Assembly: GCF_002270355.1 (NCBI RefSeq)
Contig: NZ_NJFZ01000013.1
Span: forward strand, 1-64,000
Reading direction: 5' to 3'
Source: Flectobacillus sp. BAB-3569
GTDB taxonomy: Bacteria > Bacteroidota > Bacteroidia > Cytophagales > Spirosomataceae
Length of the DNA: 64,000 bases
In this document: piece after piece, positions 17,054 to 24,984 of the stretch
Layout of the letters: each line of letters begins with the position of its first letter
Position numbering within the stretch: the first letter of the stretch is position 1
Notes under the pieces: model-generated
Seen by the model: the letters and a program-made list of their open reading frames with translations, nothing else
Told to the model about the DNA's origin: nothing
The model's database searches: none
Translations under genes and position numbers: made by a program

Positions 17054-17167
17054 ATGCGTATCAAGGAAATACCATCTCCTCAAGAGCAAACTCTCTGGAA
17101 TAACTTCAGAGCTGGTGATGAAGTGGCCTTTACGCAGTTGTCGACACGGTTGTTTGGCGCGATTTAA
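17054..17167 (+). pseudogene. Truncated ECF sigma factor, N-terminus only
   Basis: ATG at 17054 opens a frame of 37 codons. Its sequence LWNNFRAGDEVAFTQL is the start of a Bacteroidota ECF sigma factor (region 2 entry, as in many FecR-linked sigma genes). At about 17137-17146 the sigma match stops, and the frame ends at TAA 17165-17167. The next bases belong in another frame to a VCBS protein. The gene is therefore cut by a deletion rather than by a point change. Confidence 0.75.
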
Positions 17168-17985
17168 ACAAAGATGGTTGGGTTGATTTGGTTGTAGCAG
17201 GCGAATTTATGCCTGTCACTGTTTTCGAAAACCATAAAGGACAATTGCAGAATGTTACAGCACAATATGGATTAGAGAACTCTCAAGGTATGTGGCAAAA
17301 AATTGTGCTGGATGATATCGATAATGATGGAGATATAGATATTCTGGCAGGAAATCTGGGGCTTAATACACAGTTGAGAGCTTCTCAAAAAGAGCCTATG
17401 ACCTTAATCTATGGAGATTTTGACCAAAACGGAACGATTGACCCTGTTATCAACTATTTTATTCAAGGTAAAAGCTATCCTCTGGCGACTTTGGATGAAT
17501 TTTCGTACCAGATGCCAAGTATCAAAAAGAAATTCTTGAAGTATAAAGATTATTCGGAGGCAACACTCAAGGAAATACTGACTGACGAACAACGAAAAAA
17601 TAGCAAAGAGCTTAAGGTTCAAGAGTTAAAGACAACACTATTTGTCAATAATCAAGGAAAATTTACGGCGAATAGTCTTCCAATGGCTGCTCAAAACTCT
17701 TGGATATCAGGTATTATAGTGCAAGATTTTAATAAAGACGGAAAGAAAGATTTGCTTCTGGCAGGAAACTTTTATCCTTGGAAAATCCAACTAGGAAAGA
17801 GCGATGCCAATAAAGGCCTCATTTTAATAGGAAATGGAAAAGGGACTTTTATCACCCTACCTAATAGCCAATCAAAACTTTTGTTAGAGGGAGATATTCG
17901 TGGGATTTATCCGATTAAAGTTGGTGCATCTTCAGTTTTTGTATTGCCTAGAAATGCGGATAGATTAAGTGTTTTAAAGTATTGA
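17141..17985 (+). pseudogene. C-terminal remnant of a VCBS/FG-GAP repeat protein
   Basis: From about 17141 the frame reads VVWRDLNKDGWVDLVVAGEFMPVTVFEN and continues for about 280 residues with Ca-binding-like repeats (DDIDNDGDIDILAGN, GDFDQNGTIDPVIN, QDFNKDGKKDLLLAGNFYP). These are the last repeats of the roughly 1100-residue surface VCBS proteins often encoded in Bacteroidota SusCD-type loci. The N-terminal part and signal peptide are missing. The frame has no natural start; the first possible start is TTG at 17188. It lies immediately after the truncated sigma factor, so one deletion appears to have removed everything between them. Confidence 0.8.
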
Positions 17986-18106
17986 TAAATAAATTATTAG
18001 AGCTTTGCCTGTTTTTTGTAGCCTCATTAAAAAGCAGGTAAAGCAACTTTATGTTGATAGCATTTTGTGAAAATTAGAGGGAGAAAGATAAACTCAAATG
18101 TTATTT

Positions 18107-18589
18107 TCAAGCTTCTACGACGGGATACGAATTCCTGCACTCTTCTCGATTACACTCGCCATATAACGTAAGCGAATGCCCTGTGACGGTTGCACCAAAA
18201 TGCTCTTCGACAGTAGTTTGAATATGATGAATACGTGGATCACAAAACTCAAAAATTTGATTACACCTAATACAAATCAAATGACAATGCTGTTTTCGAC
18301 CTAAGGCTCTTTCATAACGAGCTGCTTGTCCTTTGCCAAACTGGTGTTTGAGTACCAAGCCAACTTCTTCAAAAAATACCAAGTTGTTATAAACGGTTGC
18401 CATACTCACTTGGAAATTGTTTTGAATGAGATGTAAATAAAATTCTTCTGCCATAAAATGGTCATGGAATTTGTATAACTCTTCCAATAACTTATATCGT
18501 TCGGTTGATTTCCGAAAATTTCTTCTTACAACTTCTGTGTCTAGATGCCTTTTTGCTTTTATAAATTCCTCTCTGGTCGTCGAATCCAT
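18107..18589 (-). CDS. Fur family metal/peroxide-responsive regulator
   Basis: 160 residues. The N-terminal winged helix (about 25-90) contains VSMATVYNNLVFFEEVGLV, the Fur-family recognition segment. The dimer domain has HCHLICIRCNQIFEFCDP (a CxxC pair near 106-109) and a second cysteine set in GECNREEC near the C-terminus, the structural zinc site of Fur/PerR/Zur. Subtype cannot be decided from motifs alone. The gene is divergent from a thioredoxin-reductase-like flavoprotein, with a perfect TTGCAA-type palindrome in between. The same palindrome precedes the metal-type TonB receptor at 5086-7563. Confidence 0.92.
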   Translation of the reverse strand: MDSTTREEFIKAKRHLDTEVVRRNFRKSTERYKLLEELYKFHDHFMAEEFYLHLIQNNFQVSMATVYNNLVFFEEVGLVLKHQFGKGQAARYERALGRKQHCHLICIRCNQIFEFCDPRIHHIQTTVEEHFGATVTGHSLTLYGECNREECRNSYPVVEA

Positions 18590-18819
18590 CTTGTTTTAGT
18601 CAACAAAGTCTAAACGGTCTCAAAAAATACTAGAGCTATTAGAGCAATATCTATAGCTCTAGATTTCTGAATTCACCGATTAATTATACTCTCAGTGAGA
18701 TACCTCTCTGCGTATCATCTGAGAGCCTATCCTGTAATGTTCATGAGTAATTACTGAACAAATATAAGCCCTTATTTTTAATTAATCTAAATAAAATTTA
18801 CAAAAATATGAATTTTATT

Positions 18820-18840
18820 TATTGCAACAATGTTGCAATA
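18820..18840. promoter_or_regulatory. 21-bp Fur-type palindrome upstream of the flavoprotein gene
   Basis: A near-perfect inverted repeat with core TTGCAACAATGTTGCAA (18822-18838), symmetric except for the central base. It is 29 bases before the flavoprotein ATG and 231 bases from the Fur-family start. The core differs from the site at 7648-7668 at two positions. It should be the operator of the divergent Fur-family protein. Confidence 0.65.
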
Positions 18841-18868
18841 GTAGAATTAATAATAAACAAATAGAAAA

Positions 18869-19768
18869 ATGGTAAATCAATACGAGGTAATAATAATAGG
18901 AGGGAGTTATTCAGGATTATCGTCAGCAATGGCATTGGGACGTGCTTTACGAAAGGTTTTAGTATTAGATACAGGTAAACCTTGCAATAGATACACGCCT
19001 CATTCTCATAATTTTATCACGCAAGACGGCGAAACACCTTTTGAAATTTTCCAAAAAGCAAAATCACAAGTACTGGCATATCCAACTGTAGATTTTCGAG
19101 AAAATAAGGTATTGACAGTATTAAAAACAGAAGAAGGATTTGAAGTCAAAACGTCAGATGATTCTTTTTTTACGAAGAAAATCATTCTTGCTACAGGCAT
19201 TAAAGACATTTTTCCTGACATCAAGGGTTTTGAAGATTGTTGGGGAAAAAGCATTTTGCATTGCCCATATTGTCACGGGTACGAAGTGAGGAACCAACAA
19301 ATCGCAGTCGTTGGAAATGGCGAGATAGGATATGATTTTGCTAAATTGATTTATCAGTGGTCGACCAATATTGTTTTGTTGACTGATGGGAAAAGTACAC
19401 TTTCTCAAGAGCAAACAAACAAGTTGATTTCTAAGGGTATTCGTGTAATTGAAAACACAATAGAAGAGTACTGTCATGCAGAAGGACAAGTAACGTATAT
19501 TAAGTTGGGTGAGGACATGGAGTTGTCAGTTGATGCCGTGTTTGCTCGAATACCTTTCCAACAGTCCACTAGTTTTGCAGAGGATTTAGGTTGTACCATG
19601 CTTCCATCGGGTTATGTTCAAGTAGATGAAATGCAAAGAACCTCGGTTCGAGGTGTTTATGCTGTAGGAGACAGTACTAGTATGATGCGCTCAGTTTCGG
19701 TAGCTGTAGCAACAGGGACAAAAGCAGGAGCCATGATAAACAAAGAACTGATAGAAGAAGAATTCTAG
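18869..19768 (+). CDS. FAD/NAD(P)-dependent oxidoreductase, thioredoxin reductase-like
   Basis: 299 residues. The FAD motif near the N-terminus is IIIGGSYSGLSSA (about 8-20), the redox pair is CPYC (about 132-135, in HCPYCHGYE), a second nucleotide motif is VVGNGEIG (about 147-154), and the C-terminal FAD motif is GVYAVGDST. The CPYCHGYE form is typical of a TrxB-like subfamily of unknown partner rather than of TrxB itself (CATC). It probably reduces a disulfide or another acceptor in the cytoplasm. Transcribed alone (terminator at 19812-19855) under a Fur-type palindrome, so metal or oxidative stress control is likely. Confidence 0.88.
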   Translation: MVNQYEVIIIGGSYSGLSSAMALGRALRKVLVLDTGKPCNRYTPHSHNFITQDGETPFEIFQKAKSQVLAYPTVDFRENKVLTVLKTEEGFEVKTSDDSFFTKKIILATGIKDIFPDIKGFEDCWGKSILHCPYCHGYEVRNQQIAVVGNGEIGYDFAKLIYQWSTNIVLLTDGKSTLSQEQTNKLISKGIRVIENTIEEYCHAEGQVTYIKLGEDMELSVDAVFARIPFQQSTSFAEDLGCTMLPSGYVQVDEMQRTSVRGVYAVGDSTSMMRSVSVAVATGTKAGAMINKELIEEEF

Positions 19769-19811
19769 AAATAGACTTCTTGATTTACTAGTTTGAAACC
19801 TATATAGTGAT

Positions 19812-19855
19812 AAGCTAGGTATATGCAGGATATTAGGCATTTACCTAGCTTTTTC
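19812..19855 (+). terminator. Intrinsic terminator after the flavoprotein gene
   Basis: AAGCTAGGTA (19812-19821) pairs with TACCTAGCTT (19842-19851), followed by T residues. Confidence 0.7.
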
Positions 19856-19899
19856 TATGATTTTTCCTTATTTTAGAAAAAACTAAATATATCTTAACT

Positions 19900-21309
19900 A
19901 TGCGAAACTACATTCTATTTTCATTTCTTTTTTGTTGCTACTCATTCGCTTACGCACAGACATCAGTTATTATTGCCAAAAACAATTCTATCTATAGCTT
20001 CAATTACTTTGATGATTTGAATGAACTAACATCATCTGTTTTTTCGGGCTTGTTAGAAGATAAGCAAGGAAAAAAATATGACATCTATCATAATTACCCA
20101 ACCTTGATTTATCCGAGGTATACATCTTTGGGTAGACCGATACTCATATTTCCAAATGATAGCATAGTACTGGATGTAAAAGATGATAAGGTCGTATGTA
20201 TTTACCCTAATGATTCCTTAAGAAATGTGCTTGCAGTCTTGGACAGACAATATGGTAATGAAATTCAGGTTTCGGGATATTCTATCAAAGACATGCAAAA
20301 AAGCGAGCATATCATGATTATCAATGGTATTAAGAGTAAAATGCGTCGTCAAGTTGATACAGTTCGGAAATATCAATCATCTTTGGATACAGTACTTTAT
20401 AAGAGTACTATTCAAGAAATCAAGAGTTTAGCGCTTTCCTCTATCCTTGTTCCTTTTGTCGATGGAGATACTGATTGGAAGAAGTTTCCTGAATGGTACA
20501 TTGATTCTGTGAGACTTTTTAAAGAAGAAATTTATGGTACAGATACACTCATCAAAGGTGCTCAGTACAGGCAAGCGTTATATTCCTACAATCAGTTTCT
20601 CTGTAGGGATTCTCTCACAGATGCCAATAAGTTTTATGTGCAGTTTAATTCCGCGCTGAGCAATTTCAAAGGACAACACCGAGATTTTCTGATGGCATAT
20701 TTACTCAGAAAATTCAAGATAGAAAATGTACCCAATTACTACGATTATGTTGGGATTTTTTATGCAGTATGTCAGGACGAAGTCTTTCTAAAATATGTAA
20801 AACAGAAATTGGATGATACTGATTTTAGCTTTCCCGAATATGTGCTAAATCAAAAGTTGAAGCATGAAAATGGTCAAAGTGTTACTTGGAGAGACTTATT
20901 AGAGCAACACAAAGGCAAGATGATTTATCTGGAGTTCTCGGCTAGCTGGTGCCCTCCATGTATTTACATGGTTCCTTTTGTCAAAGATCATGCAAAAGCT
21001 TTGAAAGATAAACCTATTGTTTTTATTACGATTAGTGTTGATAAATCGGAGAAGGCTTGGAAAAAGGCTGTTAATAAGTACCATATTTCTGGAGATGGTG
21101 TGACAACCTATTGGTTGGGCGAAAAACAAAAATTTACTAGTTTTCTCTTTACAAGAAGGGAAAAGGAGAAGAGTACCTTAGAAATTCCAAGATTTATGTA
21201 TTTTGACCATAGAGGGCACTTTATTACTTCAAAAGCCATGCAACCACTTAATAAACCCTCGAGAAAACAGATAGAACTATTTTTGAAAGATGTGCCATTA
21301 AGTAATTAA
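19900..21309 (+). CDS. Exported TlpA-like thiol-disulfide protein
   Basis: 469 residues with a signal peptide (about 1-20, SFAYAQ). The long N-terminal part of about 320 residues resembles no family I can name. A thioredoxin-fold domain of the TlpA/ResA type takes the last 140 residues: GKMIYLEFSASWCPPCIYMVPF with the redox pair Cys351-Pro-Pro-Cys354, then PIVFITISVDKSEKAWKK and IPRFMYFDHRGHFITSKAM (cis-Pro). This architecture is common in Bacteroidota periplasmic proteins. It is a lone gene, likely keeping exported proteins reduced; partner unknown. Confidence 0.85.
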   Translation: MRNYILFSFLFCCYSFAYAQTSVIIAKNNSIYSFNYFDDLNELTSSVFSGLLEDKQGKKYDIYHNYPTLIYPRYTSLGRPILIFPNDSIVLDVKDDKVVCIYPNDSLRNVLAVLDRQYGNEIQVSGYSIKDMQKSEHIMIINGIKSKMRRQVDTVRKYQSSLDTVLYKSTIQEIKSLALSSILVPFVDGDTDWKKFPEWYIDSVRLFKEEIYGTDTLIKGAQYRQALYSYNQFLCRDSLTDANKFYVQFNSALSNFKGQHRDFLMAYLLRKFKIENVPNYYDYVGIFYAVCQDEVFLKYVKQKLDDTDFSFPEYVLNQKLKHENGQSVTWRDLLEQHKGKMIYLEFSASWCPPCIYMVPFVKDHAKALKDKPIVFITISVDKSEKAWKKAVNKYHISGDGVTTYWLGEKQKFTSFLFTRREKEKSTLEIPRFMYFDHRGHFITSKAMQPLNKPSRKQIELFLKDVPLSN

Positions 21310-21321
21310 AAGCTAGGACTT

Positions 21322-21470
21322 TACGAAGGATTTCAGACTATTGCAGATGTGGGATTGCTGAATTCGGAAATAAAGTAAAGCACTTTTATTTTTTACAAAA
21401 TATAAAAGATTACGCTTCCGAAATCCAACATCCGATATCTGAAGTAAACAGTTGTTTAAAATCCTTCGTA
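21322..21470. repeat. 149-base imperfect inverted repeat (family B hairpin inside)
   Basis: The outer arms TACGAAGGATTT (21322-21333) and AAATCCTTCGTA (21459-21470) are exact complements. Inside, 21345-21367 and 21418-21440 are imperfect complements sharing the ATGTTGGATTTCGG theme with the hairpin at 32088-32162. It fills the space between the convergent TlpA-like and GH88 genes and could form one long cruciform or terminator. No ORF. Confidence 0.65.
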
Positions 21471-21492
21471 CAGTACTAATGCATCACCTCTT

Positions 21493-22656
21493 TTACTTAC
21501 CAGAAGCCTTCAATTGCTTGTATCTCAAAAGTGCTTCCAAATAATAGTAATCTGCATATACCAATGGAACATCCACTTCCGAATTACCTGGTTTGTGACC
21601 AGTGCTATGCATCAAAATAAAGTGATTGTTTTCTCCAATTTTTGCTTTAAATGCTGGAGAAGATAAGGTTTCAAGCATTTTGATGGCATTGCTCAAATAT
21701 TCTGCTTTTTGTTTTCCTTTAGAGTATTGCGCTAGCTCAAATAGGGCAGAAGAAGCAATAGCACCTGCTGAAGCATCACGTTCTTCACCCGGCTTGCTAT
21801 AATCCCAATATGGAATTTTGTCGGCTGGTAAATTTGGATTATGAAGAATAAACGCCGCAATTTTATGCGCTTGCTCTAAATATTTGGGGTCTTTTGTTTC
21901 ACGATACATTACGGTGTAGCCATACAAACCCCATGCTTGTCCACGCGCCCACGCTGATTCATCGGCGGCACCTTGGTGTGTTTTTTTGGCTTGTACTTCT
22001 CCGTTCGGACCGTAGCATATTACATGATAACTACTATTATCAGCTCTGAAATGGTTTTTCAACGTATTGTCAGCGTGGATGGTGCTGATGTTGTAAAAGG
22101 ATTTATCGCCCGAAACCTTGGATGCCCAGAATAAAAACTCCAAGTTCATCATATTGTCGATGATAACTGGGTATTCATATTTTCCTTGAAATTTGTTCCA
22201 AGATTTGATTAAGCCAACTTTAGGGTCAAATCGTGTTGAAAGTGATTTTGCACCCGTAAGCATAATGTTTTTATATTCCTCATTTTTGGTAAGACGATAT
22301 CCATTTCCAAAAGGACAATATAGCATAAAACCCAAGTCGTGCGTACCCGTATTGTATTGTTCTTTGGCTACTGCCATTGTCCATTTTTCGGCAGCATCTT
22401 TCCATTTTGGGTCATGGGTATATTCGTATAGATACCAGAGTGAGCCTCCAAAGAAACCGCTACACCACCATTCTGACTTCATATCACGAGGCGAACCGTC
22501 GGGATTAGTAGATTGAGGAAACTTCGTCAAATCGGGATGTGATGCCAACATTCCTTCATATTGTTTGGCAGCATAATCAAATTCTTTTTTGACATTGATT
22601 TGACTCATCGCTAAATGTGTACAAGTAAGAAGAATAAACGTTTTTACAAATTTCAT
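21493..22656 (-). CDS. Glycoside hydrolase family 88 unsaturated glucuronyl hydrolase
   Basis: 387 residues, signal peptide about 1-19. An (alpha/alpha)6-barrel enzyme that removes the 4,5-unsaturated uronic acid left at the non-reducing end by polysaccharide lyases. The two catalytic Asp positions are visible as HDLGFMLY (Asp107) and VIIDNMMNLEFLFWA (Asp167). Later motifs DESAWARGQAWGLYGY and the RDASAGAIASSAL segment are typical GH88. It acts after the heparinase-type lyase encoded just upstream, separated by 280 bases containing repeat family A. GH105 is a relative, but the DNMMN and WARGQAW motifs favour GH88. Confidence 0.9.
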   Translation of the reverse strand: MKFVKTFILLTCTHLAMSQINVKKEFDYAAKQYEGMLASHPDLTKFPQSTNPDGSPRDMKSEWWCSGFFGGSLWYLYEYTHDPKWKDAAEKWTMAVAKEQYNTGTHDLGFMLYCPFGNGYRLTKNEEYKNIMLTGAKSLSTRFDPKVGLIKSWNKFQGKYEYPVIIDNMMNLEFLFWASKVSGDKSFYNISTIHADNTLKNHFRADNSSYHVICYGPNGEVQAKKTHQGAADESAWARGQAWGLYGYTVMYRETKDPKYLEQAHKIAAFILHNPNLPADKIPYWDYSKPGEERDASAGAIASSALFELAQYSKGKQKAEYLSNAIKMLETLSSPAFKAKIGENNHFILMHSTGHKPGNSEVDVPLVYADYYYLEALLRYKQLKASGK

Positions 22657-22783
22657 AGTTTACAAAGATTTATTGATTCAGTTATAGGAATACGTAAGGT
22701 TGAGGTTTTTAAGTTAGTGCTATGTAAAAGGATGTTATTCGTTAACAGTATATTAGTTGTTGGAATAATCTCATAATCAGAAG

Positions 22784-22894
22784 GATACACTTTAGGCTTT
22801 CAGGTATCAGCTTTCAGCGGTGGGCTTTGGAAAAAAGCATGCCTGTGGGCAATAAAAAACATTTTAACACTCTGTGCCTTGTGCCTGTTGCCTT
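22784..22894 (-). repeat. Dispersed intergenic repeat, family A, copy 2
   Basis: Minus-strand copy with the same module order as copy 1. It has the GTGCC/GGCAC doublet, the AGAGTGTTAAAATGTTTTTT segment, GGCATGCTTTTTTCCAAAGC, then CCACCGCTGAAAGC and TGATACCTGAAAGC. It lies between the heparinase gene stop and the GH88 start. Confidence 0.75.
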
Positions 22895-22936
22895 ATCCCT
22901 AAAACACAAAACTTAAATTTAATTCTACACAATTAC

Positions 22937-24826
22937 TTACTTTCCTTCAAATTTCAACTGATATTTTCCTTTAGTACTTGGTTTTTTGTGTGTTAGTATA
23001 ATTCTTGTAACGAATTTCTTTCCCCATTTTGTTTTAAAACTATCATATTCCATCCCTTCGGTAGATGGCATATCGGTGCTAACGCTGAAGAGATTTGGGT
23101 CGTATGTTGCCACTAATTGTGTATCGTCGTTGGTAAAAATAATTTGTCCCGCTTTACTTGTATCTACCTGACAGATAGTCATCAAGACTTGTTGTAATGA
23201 CTGAGGGTTTTGAGATAAGACAAAGTCGTCATTTATTTCAATTTGATGCTTTTGTTTTAAAAGTTTTACACCTCTTTTCCATGTTTGAATACCTGCTTCT
23301 TGTGGGTAAGCCCCAGCAATATTCATAGTCAAACCTACTTCTTTTTCATTACTCAAAAAGGCTACATCATGTGCCTCAAAACTTCGTCCATCTTTTTGTC
23401 CGATTCCATTAATCATCGGTAAATTATGGTGCTGAGACTGTGTAAACCAAAGTTCATAGCGTTGTTTAGAGAACGTTCTGGCGGTGTAATTCCCACGACC
23501 AGCATCAATAATCATAGGTTTTCCTTTGTAGTAAATAATGAAATCGCCTACGTCATTATGATTGTGGCTCTCGTCGTTGTGCCCACCGTGAGTTGCCAAA
23601 AACAAGCCTGTGTTATCTCTTGCTGTCATCACCTGAATATCACTAATCCAAGCCTCGTTGACAGGCTGATATGCGGTATCATTTGCTTTGATTGAACCAA
23701 CTGTCAAAAGATTTTGGATTCTGCGCATGCGCTGGTATCCTTCGGTTTTGACTTGTGGATATTTTGCAAAAGCCCATTCTCCAAAATGTTGTAATTGAGG
23801 TTCTTGTATGGCTTTGCCGAAACGATACAACATCAAACCATCTGGTCGGAGAGTTGGATCAGCATCGGCAAAATTGACAAAATATTCACCACTAATATGT
23901 GTTTTGTACACATAGTTTGCCATTTTTTTAATAAGCTCATTTTGATAAATATTTACTCGATTATTGGTGGCATTTTGTAGAAGTTCTAGGCAGTCAAAAA
24001 CACTGCCACCTGCTGCAAACCAGTAACTTGGTCCTTCGTCGCAACCACCATCTTCACCTAAGCTATTCAAATAGGAATCTAGCCCAATCATTGCGCCATA
24101 CAACATTTTGGCACGGCGATTTTCATCTTTTTCCAAGAGCAAATTACTCATAATCCAGTTGGACATAATCCAAGGATTCCAGTTGTTGACAGGTTTAGTT
24201 TTGCTCATCCAACCAAATCTTTCTGGATTATTGAGCATAGGATTGAAAATGCGCACATTAGTTTCGTGGTAAATCCTTTTACGAATCAATGGATTAATCT
24301 TATCCAATTTTTTACCAACCCAATAATCAGCAATAGCAAGAACAGAAGCCGTTTCGGCAGAAAACAAATCAACTACAGGATTTGTCACATCGGGAAGCCC
24401 CGTATGGCCAATATGCGCAGGAACGCCCCAATAACTTTCTTCGCAAATTGACCAGATACCGTTGAGGATTGCCTCCATAAATCGACCCTTATCTTCGATA
24501 CTTTCTGCTAGTAGCAATTGGAAAAGGTTATTTCTTTTTCCATAAGAAATATTTCCATGACGATTACGGTCGCCAGAGCGAACATAATCGAGTGAAATGG
24601 TTGCTGAGATAGGCTCAAATTTATAATTGAGAGCTTTTTCTCCGTCTTTAATAACTTTTTGTAATACCGAATCGGGCACTTGGGCTTTCCATTCGGTAGG
24701 ATTTTGAGGATAGGGATGCCACTGATTTAGCGGAATCAGACTTTGTTGGACAGCCCCTAATGAATAGTCTTTTCCAAAAATATTTCGAGGCGTAATTTGT
24801 GCTTTGGTACTAACCACAAAACACAA
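22937..24826 (-). CDS. Heparinase II/III family polysaccharide lyase
   Basis: About 629 residues as read from a TTG at 24826. The N-terminal half is an alpha-toroid (YWGVPAHIGHTGLPDVTNP, DEGPSYWFAAGGSVFDCLE). The C-terminal half is the heparinase II/III-like beta-sandwich with THGGHNDESHNHNDVGDFIIYYKGKPMIIDAGRGNYTARTF. It would cleave uronic-acid glycans by beta-elimination, yielding the substrate of the GH88 enzyme. No ATG exists in this frame near the start. An upstream ATG would give a normal signal peptide (RILIFLLCFVVSTKAQ) if the six-A run at 24828-24833 had one more base, so the true start is probably about 24860. The lyase family (PL12, 15, 17, 21 etc.) is not resolved. Confidence 0.85.
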   Translation of the reverse strand: MCFVVSTKAQITPRNIFGKDYSLGAVQQSLIPLNQWHPYPQNPTEWKAQVPDSVLQKVIKDGEKALNYKFEPISATISLDYVRSGDRNRHGNISYGKRNNLFQLLLAESIEDKGRFMEAILNGIWSICEESYWGVPAHIGHTGLPDVTNPVVDLFSAETASVLAIADYWVGKKLDKINPLIRKRIYHETNVRIFNPMLNNPERFGWMSKTKPVNNWNPWIMSNWIMSNLLLEKDENRRAKMLYGAMIGLDSYLNSLGEDGGCDEGPSYWFAAGGSVFDCLELLQNATNNRVNIYQNELIKKMANYVYKTHISGEYFVNFADADPTLRPDGLMLYRFGKAIQEPQLQHFGEWAFAKYPQVKTEGYQRMRRIQNLLTVGSIKANDTAYQPVNEAWISDIQVMTARDNTGLFLATHGGHNDESHNHNDVGDFIIYYKGKPMIIDAGRGNYTARTFSKQRYELWFTQSQHHNLPMINGIGQKDGRSFEAHDVAFLSNEKEVGLTMNIAGAYPQEAGIQTWKRGVKLLKQKHQIEINDDFVLSQNPQSLQQVLMTICQVDTSKAGQIIFTNDDTQLVATYDPNLFSVSTDMPSTEGMEYDSFKTKWGKKFVTRIILTHKKPSTKGKYQLKFEGK

Positions 24827-24896
24827 TAAAAAATAAGTATTCGAGGTATGGACATCATAGTGTGCGTTAAAATTTAATCGCCTTTAGCCAAGAGGT

Positions 24897-24958
24897 ATGA
24901 GCTTTCAGCTTTTGATTATTTTAAAAAATTAAGTTAATCAAAAGGGCCGAAAGCTCAT
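24897..24958 (-). terminator. Two-step 20-bp hairpin between SusD and lyase genes
   Basis: ATGAGCTTTC/GAAAGCTCAT (24897-24906, 24949-24958) and CTTTTGATTA/TAATCAAAAG (24909-24918, 24935-24944) nest to form one stem with a small internal loop. It lies 27 bases past the SusD stop on the minus strand, where it can protect or end the susCD transcript. Confidence 0.6.
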
Positions 24959-24984
24959 AGCCGATGACTGAAAGCTGTTGTACC

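Noticed and set aside
17054-17985. Single fused sigma-VCBS protein
   Set aside because: The two parts are in different frames and the sigma frame stops at 17165-17167.
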